NCBI GenBank assembly: GCA_964543195.1
Contig: CAZIXF010000008.1
Location: forward strand, 1 to 64,000
DNA from: JAGTVG01 sp964543195
Lineage (GTDB): Bacteria; Bacteroidota; Bacteroidia; Cytophagales; Cyclobacteriaceae
DNA: 64,000 nucleotides
Direction: 5' to 3'
Part shown: positions 51,547 through 60,327 of the stretch, in pieces
Layout of the letters: each line of letters starts with the position of its first letter
Numbering within the stretch: position 1 is the stretch's first letter
The notes under the pieces: generated by a model
The model's database searches: none
Told to the model about the DNA's origin: nothing
The model's input: only the letters and a program-made list of their open reading frames with translations
Made by a program: the position numbers and the translations under genes

Positions 51547-52695
51547 TTAGTCCAATAATTTATCCTGTGCCATTATTAGGGTCCTAAAAATCGCTTCGGT
51601 GGTGTTTTGCAGCAGATCCGGGGCATTGGCCAGGGCTTCTTCCAGGGGCATGGGTTTATCCATGATCGAAAAAATGGCGGTAAACCCGTGATGGTATAAT
51701 TCATCATAACCCTCACCCAGTGAACCGGCAATGCCGATCACCGGTTTGTTGTATTTTTTTGCCAGGTCCGCCACGCCGGAAGGAGTCTTACCGTAGCGGG
51801 TCTGTTCGTCCAGCTTTCCTTCCCCCGTGATCACCAGTCCGGCGTTTTTAATCTTTTCCTCAAGACCGGTGAGTTCATTTACAATATCGAAACCGGGCCT
51901 GAGGGCCGCATTCAAAAAGGCCACCAGCCCGGCTCCGAGCCCACCGGCTGCCCCGGCCCCCGGCAAATCGATGATCTCCCTCTTAAAAATCCCTTCGAGT
52001 TTCCGGCCATAACGAAGCAGGTTTTTATCCAGCCGGTCCGCCATACCGGCCGTGGCCCCTTTCTGCGGACCATACACGCGGGAAGCACCCTGTTTGCCGC
52101 ATAAGGGATTCTGTACATCGGAGGCTACCAGGAAATCACATTCCCGGATCCTTTTATCCAGCCCGTCGATACGGATCTCCGCCAGGTTTTCCAGGGGACC
52201 TCCTCCATGCCCGATTTCATAGCCATTTCTATCCAGGAATACAGCCCCAAGAGCCCGGGCCATGCCTGTCCCGCCATCGTTGGTGGCGCTGCCGCCGATG
52301 CCGGTGATTATCTTTTTGCAACCGGCGTTGAGGGCTGCTTTTATTAATTGCCCGGTACCGAAGGTGGTGGTTGCCCAGGGATTCTTCTCGTTTTCTTTAA
52401 GAAGTTCCAGTCCGGAGGCGGCCGCCATCTCGATCACGGCCGTATTGCCGTCCCCGAGGATACCATAATAACTTTCGATGTCCCTCATGTGGGGATCTTT
52501 TACCTTTATCTTTTTTATGGTACCGCCTGTGGCATTGACCAGCGCATCCACCGTGCCTTCACCGCCGTCGGCCATGGGGACTTCTTCGCAGACCGCATCG
52601 GGTAAAACTTTTTTGATGCCGAGGGCTATGCAACGGGCTGCCTCACTGGCTTTAAGGGATTCCTTGAAGGAGTCGGGGGCGATCACGATATGCAT
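51547..52695 (-). CDS. Glycerate kinase, type I (GlxK/GarK family)
   Basis: ATP-dependent kinase that phosphorylates D-glycerate, probably at the 2-OH, feeding it into glycolysis. The 382-residue protein has HIVIAPDSFKESLKASEAA (2-20), EVPMADGGEGTVDALV (about 38-53), TGIGGSATNDGGTGMARALGA (about 130-150) and VITGEGKLDEQTRYGKTPSGVA (about 287-308), all conserved in the family. It is soluble. A 47-bp repeat array lies upstream. It is not obviously part of the polysaccharide pathway. Composition is GC-rich relative to the glycosyltransferases. Confidence 0.95.
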   Translation of the reverse strand: MHIVIAPDSFKESLKASEAARCIALGIKKVLPDAVCEEVPMADGGEGTVDALVNATGGTIKKIKVKDPHMRDIESYYGILGDGNTAVIEMAAASGLELLKENEKNPWATTTFGTGQLIKAALNAGCKKIITGIGGSATNDGGTGMARALGAVFLDRNGYEIGHGGGPLENLAEIRIDGLDKRIRECDFLVASDVQNPLCGKQGASRVYGPQKGATAGMADRLDKNLLRYGRKLEGIFKREIIDLPGAGAAGGLGAGLVAFLNAALRPGFDIVNELTGLEEKIKNAGLVITGEGKLDEQTRYGKTPSGVADLAKKYNKPVIGIAGSLGEGYDELYHHGFTAIFSIMDKPMPLEEALANAPDLLQNTTEAIFRTLIMAQDKLLD

Positions 52696-52790
52696 TTTAT
52701 TGAGATTTATGTTGAAAGCAACGTTTTTATTGGTCTATAATAATTAAAAACAGGCTTTAAAGGAACAATTGAGGTCATCATTATTTTAAT

Positions 52791-53276
52791 GCCACGAATG
52801 TAATAATAATATTGTCACGAATGCACGAATGTACTGTTGGATAATATTACACGAATTGTTGTCACGAATGCACGAATGTACTGTTGGATAATATTACACG
52901 AATTGTTGCCACGAATGCACGAATGTACTGTTGGATAAAATTACACGAATTGTTGCCACGAATGCATGAATGTACTGTTGGATAAAATTACACAAATTGT
53001 TGCCACGAATGCATGAATGTACTGTTGGATAAAATTACACGAATTGTTGCCACGAATGCACGAATGTACTGTTGGATAAAATTACACGAATTGTTGCCAC
53101 GAATGCACGAATTTTTTTTGTTGTGATTTCACGAATGGGGTTGCCACGAATGCACGAATATACTATGTAACGATAACACGAATAGGGTTGTCACGAATGC
53201 ACGAATATCTATGTAACGATTACACGAATAGGGTTGCCACGAATGCACGAATATCTATGTTTTAAATTTCACGAAT
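52791..53276. repeat. 47-bp tandem array, ATTCGTG family, single polarity
   Basis: About ten units of 47 bp (starts at 52861, 52908, 52955 and so on) containing GCCACGAATGCACGAAT, with the later copies changing the second half from GTACTGTTGG to TATCTATGTAACG. All units have the same orientation. The array lies between co-directional minus-strand genes, upstream of glycerate kinase. On the coding strand it reads ATTCGTGCATTCGTGG. Confidence 0.92.
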
Positions 53277-53336
53277 ATATTAGTTTACTTCATCGATTAT
53301 GTTATAATATTTAGGATCTAAGAGGCTCTAATCTTT

Positions 53337-54047
53337 TCAATCCAGTATGAAGCGGTTCAATGCCTCGTTGTCGTTGATCCAAAGGGCATCCCTGCCATAC
53401 TGAAAAAGTTTACAGCATTTGGTCCCGATCAGTTCATATTTTTCTTCAGCATATTGAATGATCATGCCTTCCGGAAGGCCGATCACCTTCATTTCACGGT
53501 TCACCTCGATGAATTCCCTGATGCGCAATTCCCGGCTTTCACCCCCGTGATTGGGTATCACTTCTTCGGTATAATGGGGATTGATCTGGAAGGGTATCAG
53601 ATCAAGGCTCCGGAATGACGGAGGCTGTACCACGGGCATATCATTGGTGGTCATCAGGGTGGGGCAGGCCATGTTCGAGCCGGCGCTCCACCCGATATAG
53701 GGAGTGCCCTCTTTTACTTTCTGCCGGATAGGTTTAAGTATCTCAAACTGGTATAACAGGCTCAGCAACTGCCAGGAATTGCCGCCTCCGACCATTATGG
53801 AAGAGGCTTTTTTAACGGCCCCGACAGGATCATCGGCCGTGTGGATACCCATCACTTTAATTTCCATTTCTTTCAGAGCATCATTAACCATGTCGGTATA
53901 ATCATCCCAGTCTATAGTGACCGCCGCGTAAGGGATGAATATGATATCATCATGGACCGGGCCCAGAAAATTTTGAATCGCCGGTTTGGCGTAATCTAAG
54001 TATTCCTCGCCGTAATTGGTGGAATTGCTCAGGAGTAATAAGTTCAT
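53337..54047 (-). CDS. pepE: Peptidase E (alpha-aspartyl dipeptidase)
   Basis: Family S51 serine dipeptidase that cleaves Asp-X dipeptides in the cytoplasm. The 236-residue length equals the family norm. It starts NLLLLSNSTNYGEEYLDY, has the GGGNSWQLL segment (87-95), the nucleophile Ser121 in YIGWSAGSNMACP (117-129) and a probable His in INPHYTEE (about 155-162). The end is complete. It lies between repeat regions on the minus strand, with no operon partner at close range. A link to the polysaccharide locus is not indicated. Confidence 0.93.
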   Translation of the reverse strand: MNLLLLSNSTNYGEEYLDYAKPAIQNFLGPVHDDIIFIPYAAVTIDWDDYTDMVNDALKEMEIKVMGIHTADDPVGAVKKASSIMVGGGNSWQLLSLLYQFEILKPIRQKVKEGTPYIGWSAGSNMACPTLMTTNDMPVVQPPSFRSLDLIPFQINPHYTEEVIPNHGGESRELRIREFIEVNREMKVIGLPEGMIIQYAEEKYELIGTKCCKLFQYGRDALWINDNEALNRFILD

Positions 54048-54107
54048 GTAATTGGTTTTTTTAGTGTAAAGATACGAAGGCTGGTTGAATTGGAGGTTTT
54101 TTTTTGT

Positions 54108-54170
54108 AAGAAGGCGCTAAGGTGTTTTGCCACGGAGGCTCTAAGGTACGGAGTGATTTTTTGGCAGGAA
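54108..54170. repeat. Irregular copies of the 33-bp repeat family
   Basis: AAGGCGCTAAGG, GCCACGGAGGCTCTAAGG, then GGCAGGAAGGCATCC repeat parts of the 50228-50359 units in the same orientation. It is upstream of pepE. The rest of the gap up to 54387 holds the element described next. Confidence 0.6.
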
Positions 54171-54239
54171 GGCATCCATCGATACATCCCGCTCCGCGGG
54201 ACACCTGGGATGAATATTGTAAACTCCCGGCTGGTTACT

Positions 54240-54317
54240 CACCTTTCCACGCTTGTTAGCGTGACAAGCGATACGATCCGACCCTGTGGTATTTTACGAC
54301 AGGGTCGGATCACTCGA
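54240..54317. repeat. CTTTCCACGCTT element with 13-bp perfect palindrome
   Basis: A longer copy of the element at 50381-50443. It includes GCTTGT/ACAAGC arms (54251-54269) and a perfect 13-bp inverted repeat, GATCCGACCCTGT at 54275-54287 and ACAGGGTCGGATC at 54299-54311, around an 11-nt loop. Before it, at about 54188-54200, is CCCGCTCCGCGGG. The stem is far stronger than needed for a simple repeat and may act in RNA or DNA hairpin form. Confidence 0.75.
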
Positions 54318-54387
54318 ACTGAATTGGGGATTGAGGGACCGGGCATACACTCAGCCCCTTTCTTACAATAAAATTCTGATATACACC

Positions 54388-55872
54388 TTACAAAATCCCC
54401 TGCCATTCTTCCCGGTAGGGACGTCGGATATACCTTTCGGCGGCGGCTTTGGCGTTCATGGTCTCGTACTGGGTGTCGAACTTGGGATCACCGTCCACCA
54501 CATCGAACTTGTCGGAAGTCACCACCCGGATCTCTTCATTCAGCCCGATATTGGTGATCTTCATCTCTTTCCCGTTCCAGTCAAGCACCCGCTTCAGGTC
54601 CTGCAGGCGTACGCCCAGGTTGCCCATCACGACCACTTCGTTCAGCGGGCCGGCATAATTGAAATTGGAGCTCGGCCGGTCGGGATCGCCTTCGAGGCAG
54701 GCCTGTACCCAGTCGATCTCGTGCGCGCCTTCATCCCATTTGAGCCCGGTCTCTTCTTCCGGTCTCCGCAGGATCTTCGGGGCCGGAGGATACTCGGGTT
54801 CGCCGATGATGAACGGATTGGCCGCATACACGCCGCACATCAGGCTTCGCTTACTGCCGATGAACCAGTCACCGCCACCCCAGTCGCCCATGATCCTGCC
54901 ATCGGGCAGGCCTTCCGGCCGGTCAGGAAGAAAACCGCCGTCCCACCAGGTAAATTCACAGGACGGGAAGGCCACTTTCGGCAGGTTCGGCCTCGAGTGG
55001 AAATAATAGGTCACTTTTTCGGCCATCGGGGCACTTTCGGTATTCACCTGGGTTGACGATCCTTCAACACCCACCGGATGTCCGAAGTGCAAGGCCTTGA
55101 AGGCCGGATCCATGATATGGCAGGCCATATCGCCGAGCGCACCGGTACCGAAATCCCACCAGGCCCGCCAGTTCCATGGGGTATAGGAAGGATGGTAGGG
55201 GCGCACGGGGGCCGGACCTATGAACAGGTCCCAATCCAGGGTTTTGGGCACTTTCGGAGTCTCTTCAGGCCGTTCAAGCCCCTGGGGCCAGATCGGCCGG
55301 TTGGTCCAGGCATGCACTTCCTCAATGGTGCCCAGGTCACCGTTCCAGATCCATTCGCAAATCCTCCGGATGCCTTCCCCGCTGTTGCCCTGGTTTCCCA
55401 TCTGGGTCACCACACCGGTATCGATAGCTATTTCCCGCATCCGCCTCGATTCATACACTGAATGGGTTAGCGGCTTCTGTACATATACATGTTTGCCCAT
55501 TTTCATGGCCATGGCCGCCGACACGGCATGGGTATGGTCCGGGGTCGCGATCATCACCGCATCGAAATCATTGCCCATCTCCTCATACATTTTCCGGAAA
55601 TCCCGATACTTTGGGACATCGGGATAATCGTTGAAGGTCTTTTCGGCATATTTCCAGTCCACATCGCATAAACCGGTAATTTTAGCCTCGCCGGTCTTGA
55701 CCATATGCCGCAGGTTGGTGCGGCCCATGCCGCCTACACCCACCCCGACGATATTCAATACATCGCTGGGGGCCCTGTAGCCGCTGCCGCCCAGCACATG
55801 CCGGGGCACGATACTGAAAGCCGAGGCCGTCAATGCAGCGCCTTTGACGAATTTTCTCCTGGAAACTCCCAT
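54388..55872 (-). CDS. Secreted Gfo/Idh/MocA family oxidoreductase (paralogue 1)
   Basis: NAD(P)-dependent sugar oxidoreductase family, exported folded. The chosen ATG at 55872 gives 494 residues; GTG at 55881 would add three. The twin-arginine signal is SRRKFVKGAALTASAF, followed by the Rossmann motif NIVGVGVGGMGRTNLRHM and the family lysine in VQKPLTHSVYESRRM, here QKP instead of EKP. A WWDFGTGALGDMACHIMDP stretch is typical of the Bacteroidota subgroup. A close paralogue lies 221 bp upstream. The sugar handled is unknown. Exported family members act on glycans in some Bacteroidota (for example GH109-like enzymes). Confidence 0.93.
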   Translation of the reverse strand: MGVSRRKFVKGAALTASAFSIVPRHVLGGSGYRAPSDVLNIVGVGVGGMGRTNLRHMVKTGEAKITGLCDVDWKYAEKTFNDYPDVPKYRDFRKMYEEMGNDFDAVMIATPDHTHAVSAAMAMKMGKHVYVQKPLTHSVYESRRMREIAIDTGVVTQMGNQGNSGEGIRRICEWIWNGDLGTIEEVHAWTNRPIWPQGLERPEETPKVPKTLDWDLFIGPAPVRPYHPSYTPWNWRAWWDFGTGALGDMACHIMDPAFKALHFGHPVGVEGSSTQVNTESAPMAEKVTYYFHSRPNLPKVAFPSCEFTWWDGGFLPDRPEGLPDGRIMGDWGGGDWFIGSKRSLMCGVYAANPFIIGEPEYPPAPKILRRPEEETGLKWDEGAHEIDWVQACLEGDPDRPSSNFNYAGPLNEVVVMGNLGVRLQDLKRVLDWNGKEMKITNIGLNEEIRVVTSDKFDVVDGDPKFDTQYETMNAKAAAERYIRRPYREEWQGIL

Positions 55873-56093
55873 TTTGTTCACAATTTAGTTTAACATAAAA
55901 TATACATTACAGGATGAAAAAGGCTGCCCCGGAAATGTGCAACTTACTGTTTCGATGGAAGGAAGAAAAAACCGTTCATCCAATCACCACCAGGGTTTTC
56001 AAATGTACGAATCGTCATTCCCTTCGAAATCACATTTCCAAAGCAGCCTCTTTCAAATACAATCACTATGTCAATATATCCTTATATCAAGGA

Positions 56094-57617
56094 CTAACTT
56101 GGCATATCAGGCAACGACCAGCCATCCCGGTAGGTATGCCTGACCAGTTCCTGAGCATACGCATTGGCATTTACGGGATCGGTCCATGTTTTGGCAAACG
56201 TCGGATGTCCGTCATGGATCTCGAATCCGTCCCTGATCACCGTGCGTATTTCCTCGGAATCTTCAATATTGGTGAACCGCATGTTCTCGCCATCCCATTC
56301 GAGTTCTTTGTTCAATGACTGCAGCCTGACCGCAAGCACGCCCATAACCACCATCTCATTGAACGGACCGGCTTCGGCAAAATCGGATGTGGCCGGGGTG
56401 CGGCTTTCCGGGCTTTCCTTACACGCGCGTACCCAGTCGGCCTCATGACCGCCCCGGTTCCAGGCCTTGCCAATTTCGGATTCCACACGGCGTTCGGTCA
56501 CCGGTACATCGGGAGTACGTCCCGAAAGCAGTTCGGGCTGCACGCCGTAACATCCTACATGCAGGATATCTTTCGTGCCGTAGAAGAAAGTACCTCCACC
56601 GGCCTTGTTCGGGTTTTTACCTGCAGGCCAGTTGTCGGGCAACATGGGCTTTATTCCGCCGTCATACCAGGACACTTCAACCTGGGGCATTTTCACCTTT
56701 TTAACCTTATCCCTTTCGGGGAAAACCAGCTTCACGGCCTGGGCATTGGGCGCACATTCGTTGAGCAGGAGCGTGGAGCTTCCCTGTGCACTTACCGGAT
56801 AGCCCAGTTTCAGTCCTTCGAAAACGGGATGAAGGATATGGCAGGCCATATCGCCCAGTGCACCCGTTCCGTAATCCCACCAGCCTCTCCAGTTCCAGGG
56901 ATGGTAGATCTCGTTATAGGGCTTCATTTCGGCGGGTCCGGTGAACAGGTCCCAGTCCAGTGTATCGGGTACCCAGTGACCCTGTTCAGGTGTATTCAAA
57001 CCCTGGGGCCATATCGGACGGTCGGTGAAGGATTCAACTTTAGTCACTTCCCCGATCTCTCCGTTCCATATCCATTCGCAGGTAAGGGCCACACCATCTC
57101 CTGAAGCACCCTGGTTACCCATCTGGGTAGCCACCTTGTGTTTTTCAGCCAATTTGGTCAAAAGCCTGGACTCATACACAGAGTGTGTCAGGGGCTTTTG
57201 GAGGTAAACATGCTTGCCCATGGTGATGGCATGAGCGGCCACAACGGCATGGGTATGGTCTGCCGTGGCGATAACCACCGCGTCGAAATCATCGCCCATT
57301 TCATCGTACATCTTCCTGAAGTCCCGGTATTTTTTTGCATTCGGGAAATAGTCGAAACATCCTTTGGCATATCTCCAGTCCACATCACAGAGTGCCACGA
57401 TATTCTGATCTTCTATGTTCTTGAGGTTGGCAAAACCCATTCCACCCACACCGACACCGGCAATGTTCAGTGTATCACTCGGCGCCTTGTATCCCTTGCC
57501 ACCCAGTACGTGCCGCGGCACGATGGTAAAGGCGGAAGCGGTGAGTGCAGCACCTTTTACAAATTTCCTTCGTGAAAGGTCTGTTTTTCCGTTGAAAATT
57601 GTTTTGTTCTTTTTCAT
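56094..57617 (-). CDS. Secreted Gfo/Idh/MocA family oxidoreductase (paralogue 2)
   Basis: A 507-residue paralogue of the next gene downstream. The twin-arginine signal is LSRRKFVKGAALTASAFTIVPRHVLGG (15-41), then NIAGVGVGGMGFANL and the QKPLTHSVYESRLL site. The two share much of the protein, with IWPQGL, WNWRGWWDYGTGALGDMACHI and the final RDGWSL/REEWQGI region. Both seem intact, so the duplication may separate substrates. It is divergent from tetR across the repeat array at 57794-58330. Catalysis and substrate are unproven. Confidence 0.93.
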   Translation of the reverse strand: MKKNKTIFNGKTDLSRRKFVKGAALTASAFTIVPRHVLGGKGYKAPSDTLNIAGVGVGGMGFANLKNIEDQNIVALCDVDWRYAKGCFDYFPNAKKYRDFRKMYDEMGDDFDAVVIATADHTHAVVAAHAITMGKHVYLQKPLTHSVYESRLLTKLAEKHKVATQMGNQGASGDGVALTCEWIWNGEIGEVTKVESFTDRPIWPQGLNTPEQGHWVPDTLDWDLFTGPAEMKPYNEIYHPWNWRGWWDYGTGALGDMACHILHPVFEGLKLGYPVSAQGSSTLLLNECAPNAQAVKLVFPERDKVKKVKMPQVEVSWYDGGIKPMLPDNWPAGKNPNKAGGGTFFYGTKDILHVGCYGVQPELLSGRTPDVPVTERRVESEIGKAWNRGGHEADWVRACKESPESRTPATSDFAEAGPFNEMVVMGVLAVRLQSLNKELEWDGENMRFTNIEDSEEIRTVIRDGFEIHDGHPTFAKTWTDPVNANAYAQELVRHTYRDGWSLPDMPS

Positions 57618-57793
57618 AAAAAAATAATTAAAAATGAATTGTTATTGTTATCGATCTTATGATTTGCAAATAAGGACCTAATTTTACAATTATTATTTCA
57701 ATTTTGCCATTGAATCGGGAAAAATCATTGGTGGTGGGGGGTAAATTGACTGGTATAAAGGATCAAGGACGCCAGTATTCAACATTTTTGGTT

Positions 57794-58330
57794 GCCACGA
57801 ATGAACGGATTTAGGTTGCCACGAATACACGAGTTGATGGTTAGCCACGAATGCACGAATTATGGTGGGCCGCGAATGCACGAATTATGGTTGCCATGAA
57901 TACACGAATTGATGGTTAGCCACGAATGAACGGATTTAGGTTGCCACGAATACACGAATAATATGTTTTCGTGTATTCGTGGCACCTATATTCGCGTAAT
58001 CCTTACAAATAGTATTCGTGCATTCGTGGCACACTAAATTCGCGTAATCCTTACAAATAGTATTCGTGTATTCGTGGCACCTATATTCGCGTAATCCTTA
58101 CAAATAGTATTCGTGTATTCGTGGCACCTATATTCGCGTAATCTTTACATATAGTATTCGTGTATTCGTGGCACACTAAATTCGCGTAATCCTTACAAAT
58201 AGTATTCGTGCATTCGTGGCACCTATATTCGCGTAATCTTTACATATAGTATTCGTGCATTCGTGGCACACTAAATTCGCGTAATCCTTACAAATAGTTT
58301 TCGGGTATTCGTGGCACACTAAATTCGTGT
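57794..58330. repeat. 48-bp array, ATTCGTG family, with polarity switch
   Basis: From 57794 to about 57958 the repeats read CCACGAAT...CACGAAT; from about 57968 to 58330 they read ATTCGTG(C/T)ATTCGTGGCAC, with TTCGCGTAATCCTTACAAATAGT as the second half of the 48-bp unit. It lies between the divergent oxidoreductase (minus) and tetR (plus) genes. The first 170 bp of this gap (57618-57789) have no repeats and should hold the oxidoreductase promoter. Confidence 0.92.
57943..57983. repeat. 16-bp perfect inverted repeat at the array centre
   Basis: GCCACGAATACACGAA at 57943-57958 and its exact reverse complement at 57968-57983 flank a 9-nt loop. This is the point at which the array reverses polarity. 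It can form a stable hairpin or cruciform. Confidence 0.9.
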
Positions 58331-58344
58331 CATTGAAAAAAAAA

Positions 58345-58376
58345 TTTGGATCTTCCCCAAACTATATTTAATTTTA
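58345..58376 (+). promoter_or_regulatory. Candidate promoter of tetR
   Basis: TTTG at 58345-58348 and TAATTTTA at 58369-58376 are 20 bp apart, close to the Bacteroidota consensus TTTG/TAnnTTTG with one mismatch at the last base. The -7 box overlaps the first half of the putative operator at 58374-58402. Confidence 0.5.
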
Positions 58377-58402
58377 ACCGTTTAGTTAAATCAAATGGTT
58401 AA
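58374..58402. promoter_or_regulatory. Putative TetR operator 1, over the tetR start
   Basis: TTAACC at 58374-58379 and GGTTAA at 58397-58402 are inverted repeats with 17 bp between them. Inside is a second inverted pair, TTTAAC (58373-58378) with GTTAAA (58385-58390). The ATG of tetR (58395-58397) lies within CAAATGGTTAA. The same 29-bp design recurs at 59004-59032, which suggests autoregulation. Confidence 0.7.
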
Positions 58403-59003
58403 AAATAAAAATACCGAAGAGACCATCCTCGAATCCGCACGGGAGATCTTCATTAAAAAAGGATTCGACGGCGCCCGGATGCAGGAGATCGCCGACCACG
58501 CCGGCATCAACAAGGCCCTGCTGCATTATTATTACCGCAATAAGGAAAACCTGTTTGCGGCCATTTTTGAAAATACCCTCCGGCAGATCAGCCCCCATAT
58601 CATGGACCTTTTCAATGATGAAATTCCCCTCGAGGTCAAGGTCTGGAAATTCGTGGATAATTATATCGAACTGATCAGAAAATACCCCCGGTTGCCTCTA
58701 TTTATATTGAACGAAATTAATGTAAACCCCGGAAGGATACTCGAATACCTGAAGTTCACTGATCTTGTAGAATTTGACAAGCTGGAAAAACAACTATCCG
58801 AAGAGCATAAAAAAGGAAACATCATCAAGGTGGATGTAAAACATTTTATCGTAAATATTCTCAGCCTGACCATATTCCCGTTTGCTGGCAAGCTTATTAT
58901 CCGGAAAAACCTGCAAATCGATGACCGGGCCTGGGAAGAGTTTATTGAGGAACGAAAAAAAGTGATCCCGGAAACGATCATGAACTGGATCAGAACACAT
59001 TGA
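58395..59003 (+). CDS. TetR family transcriptional repressor
   Basis: A 202-residue regulator. The N-terminal helix-turn-helix domain reads ETILESAREIFIKKGFDGARMQEIADHAGINKALLHYYYRNKENLF (about residues 8-53), the classic TetR DNA-binding pattern. The remainder is helical and would bind the inducer. It is the first gene of a plus-strand efflux operon, followed after 21 bp by a TolC-type gene, with no room for a separate promoter except the overlapping operator. The stop TGA (59001-59003) directly precedes operator 2. It probably represses itself and the pump; the inducing compound is unknown. Confidence 0.95.
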   Translation: MVKNKNTEETILESAREIFIKKGFDGARMQEIADHAGINKALLHYYYRNKENLFAAIFENTLRQISPHIMDLFNDEIPLEVKVWKFVDNYIELIRKYPRLPLFILNEINVNPGRILEYLKFTDLVEFDKLEKQLSEEHKKGNIIKVDVKHFIVNILSLTIFPFAGKLIIRKNLQIDDRAWEEFIEERKKVIPETIMNWIRTH

Positions 59004-59032
59004 TTAACCAAAAAGTTTAAACAAATGGTTAA
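59004..59032. promoter_or_regulatory. Putative TetR operator 2, over the tolC start
   Basis: TTAACC at 59004-59009 and GGTTAA at 59027-59032 frame 17 bp, with a GTTTAAAC palindrome at 59015-59022 inside. CAAATGGTTAAAA, with the ATG of tolC, is identical to the corresponding part of operator 1. A repressor bound here would block expression of the pump genes. Confidence 0.7.
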
Positions 59033-60305
59033 AATTTTAACATATTTTATCCTGGGCACTGCCATCATTGCCGGAGGACCGGCCAGGACCGATACGCTCA
59101 CGCTTCAATACTGCTATGAGGCGGCAAAGTCGTTGAGCCCCCTCAAACAACAGGAGATATACAATAAAAACATTCACGAGCTGAGCCTGAAAAACCATGC
59201 CTCCAACTATCTGCCGCAGCTCTTCCTGAATGGAAAAGCGACTTACCAGTCCGAGGTATTCACCATACCCGGGATCGGGATGGTCAGCGATATTCCGGAG
59301 ATCCCCAAGGACCAGTACCAGGCCAGTGTGAACCTCACCCAGAATATCTACGATGCGGGACTCACCCGGTATTCCAGGCAGGTGGAAGACTCGAAACTGG
59401 AAGTATCCGGGAAAGAGCTCGAAACGGAGCTCTATGATATCCAGTCCACCATCAACCAGCTCTTTTTTTCGTCCCTGCAGCTCCAGGAAAGCCTTCACAT
59501 TCTTCAGACCACCCTGGAAAACCTCACCAATCAGAAAAAGATCGTATCGGCCAGCGTGGAGCATGGGGTGGTGAAAAGATCCAGCCTGTATTCTATCGAT
59601 AAACAGATCCTTACCCTTCAGCAGGAAAAGATCACCCTCGAATCGGAAAAAGAAGCCCTGCTGCAGATGCTGTCGGAATGGACGGGTGAACCCATCGATA
59701 AAACCACCTTCCTGAAAATCCCGGATCTTAAGCCCGCCCCGGCAACGGAACTGAACATCGAAAGGCCTGAAATATCCCTTTTCAATGCCCGTAAACAATT
59801 GCTGGAGTCCCAGGCTTCCATGACCAACGTCCGGCGGCTCCCCCGCCTCCAGGCTTTCGGACAGGCGGGGATCGGGCGCCCCAACCCGTTCAATTTTTTT
59901 GAGATTGAAGCCTCTACTTTTTATATAGTAGGTCTTCAGCTGAACTGGCAGATCTATGACTGGGGGAATGCCCGTCGAAAAAAACAACTAATCGGATTTC
60001 AACAGAATATAATAAGCACCCGGGAAGATAATTTCAAACGCAATATCTCGATCGCCCTGACCCGGCAATATGCCGATATCGAAAAACTCGAAGCCATTCT
60101 TGAAAAGGATGAGGAGATCATCGCCCTTCAGGACAGGATCGTGAAAACGGCCTTCTCCGAGCTTAATAACGGGGTGATCACCTCCACGGATTACATTACG
60201 GAGCTGAATGCGCTTACCCGGGCCAGGATAAAGCAGGCCCTTCACCGGCTTGAACTTTCAAAGACTTATGTGACCATATATACCACCACCGGAAATGATT
60301 TTTAA
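59025..60305 (+). CDS. TolC family outer-membrane efflux protein
   Basis: A 426-residue outer-membrane channel of the OEP family, the exit duct for a tripartite exporter. The signal peptide is short (MVKILTYFILGTAIIAGGPA). Two homologous halves are visible: LTLQYCYEAAKSLSPLKQQEI (about 24-44) with helices and NLTQNIYDAGLTRYSRQVEDSKL, and the second half GLQLNWQIYDWGNARRKKQLIGFQQNI (about 303-329) with RARIKQALHRLELSKTYVTIYTTTG at the end. The stop overlaps the open frame of the next gene (11 bp), but that gene probably starts 22 bp later. It is in the same operon as tetR. Confidence 0.95.
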   Translation: MVKILTYFILGTAIIAGGPARTDTLTLQYCYEAAKSLSPLKQQEIYNKNIHELSLKNHASNYLPQLFLNGKATYQSEVFTIPGIGMVSDIPEIPKDQYQASVNLTQNIYDAGLTRYSRQVEDSKLEVSGKELETELYDIQSTINQLFFSSLQLQESLHILQTTLENLTNQKKIVSASVEHGVVKRSSLYSIDKQILTLQQEKITLESEKEALLQMLSEWTGEPIDKTTFLKIPDLKPAPATELNIERPEISLFNARKQLLESQASMTNVRRLPRLQAFGQAGIGRPNPFNFFEIEASTFYIVGLQLNWQIYDWGNARRKKQLIGFQQNIISTREDNFKRNISIALTRQYADIEKLEAILEKDEEIIALQDRIVKTAFSELNNGVITSTDYITELNALTRARIKQALHRLELSKTYVTIYTTTGNDF

Positions 60306-60327
60306 CAGTAAAACCCGAAATATAGCG

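Noticed and set aside
52791..53276. A CRISPR array
   Set aside because: The units are tandem copies with diverging second halves, not a constant repeat with unique spacers, and no cas gene is present.
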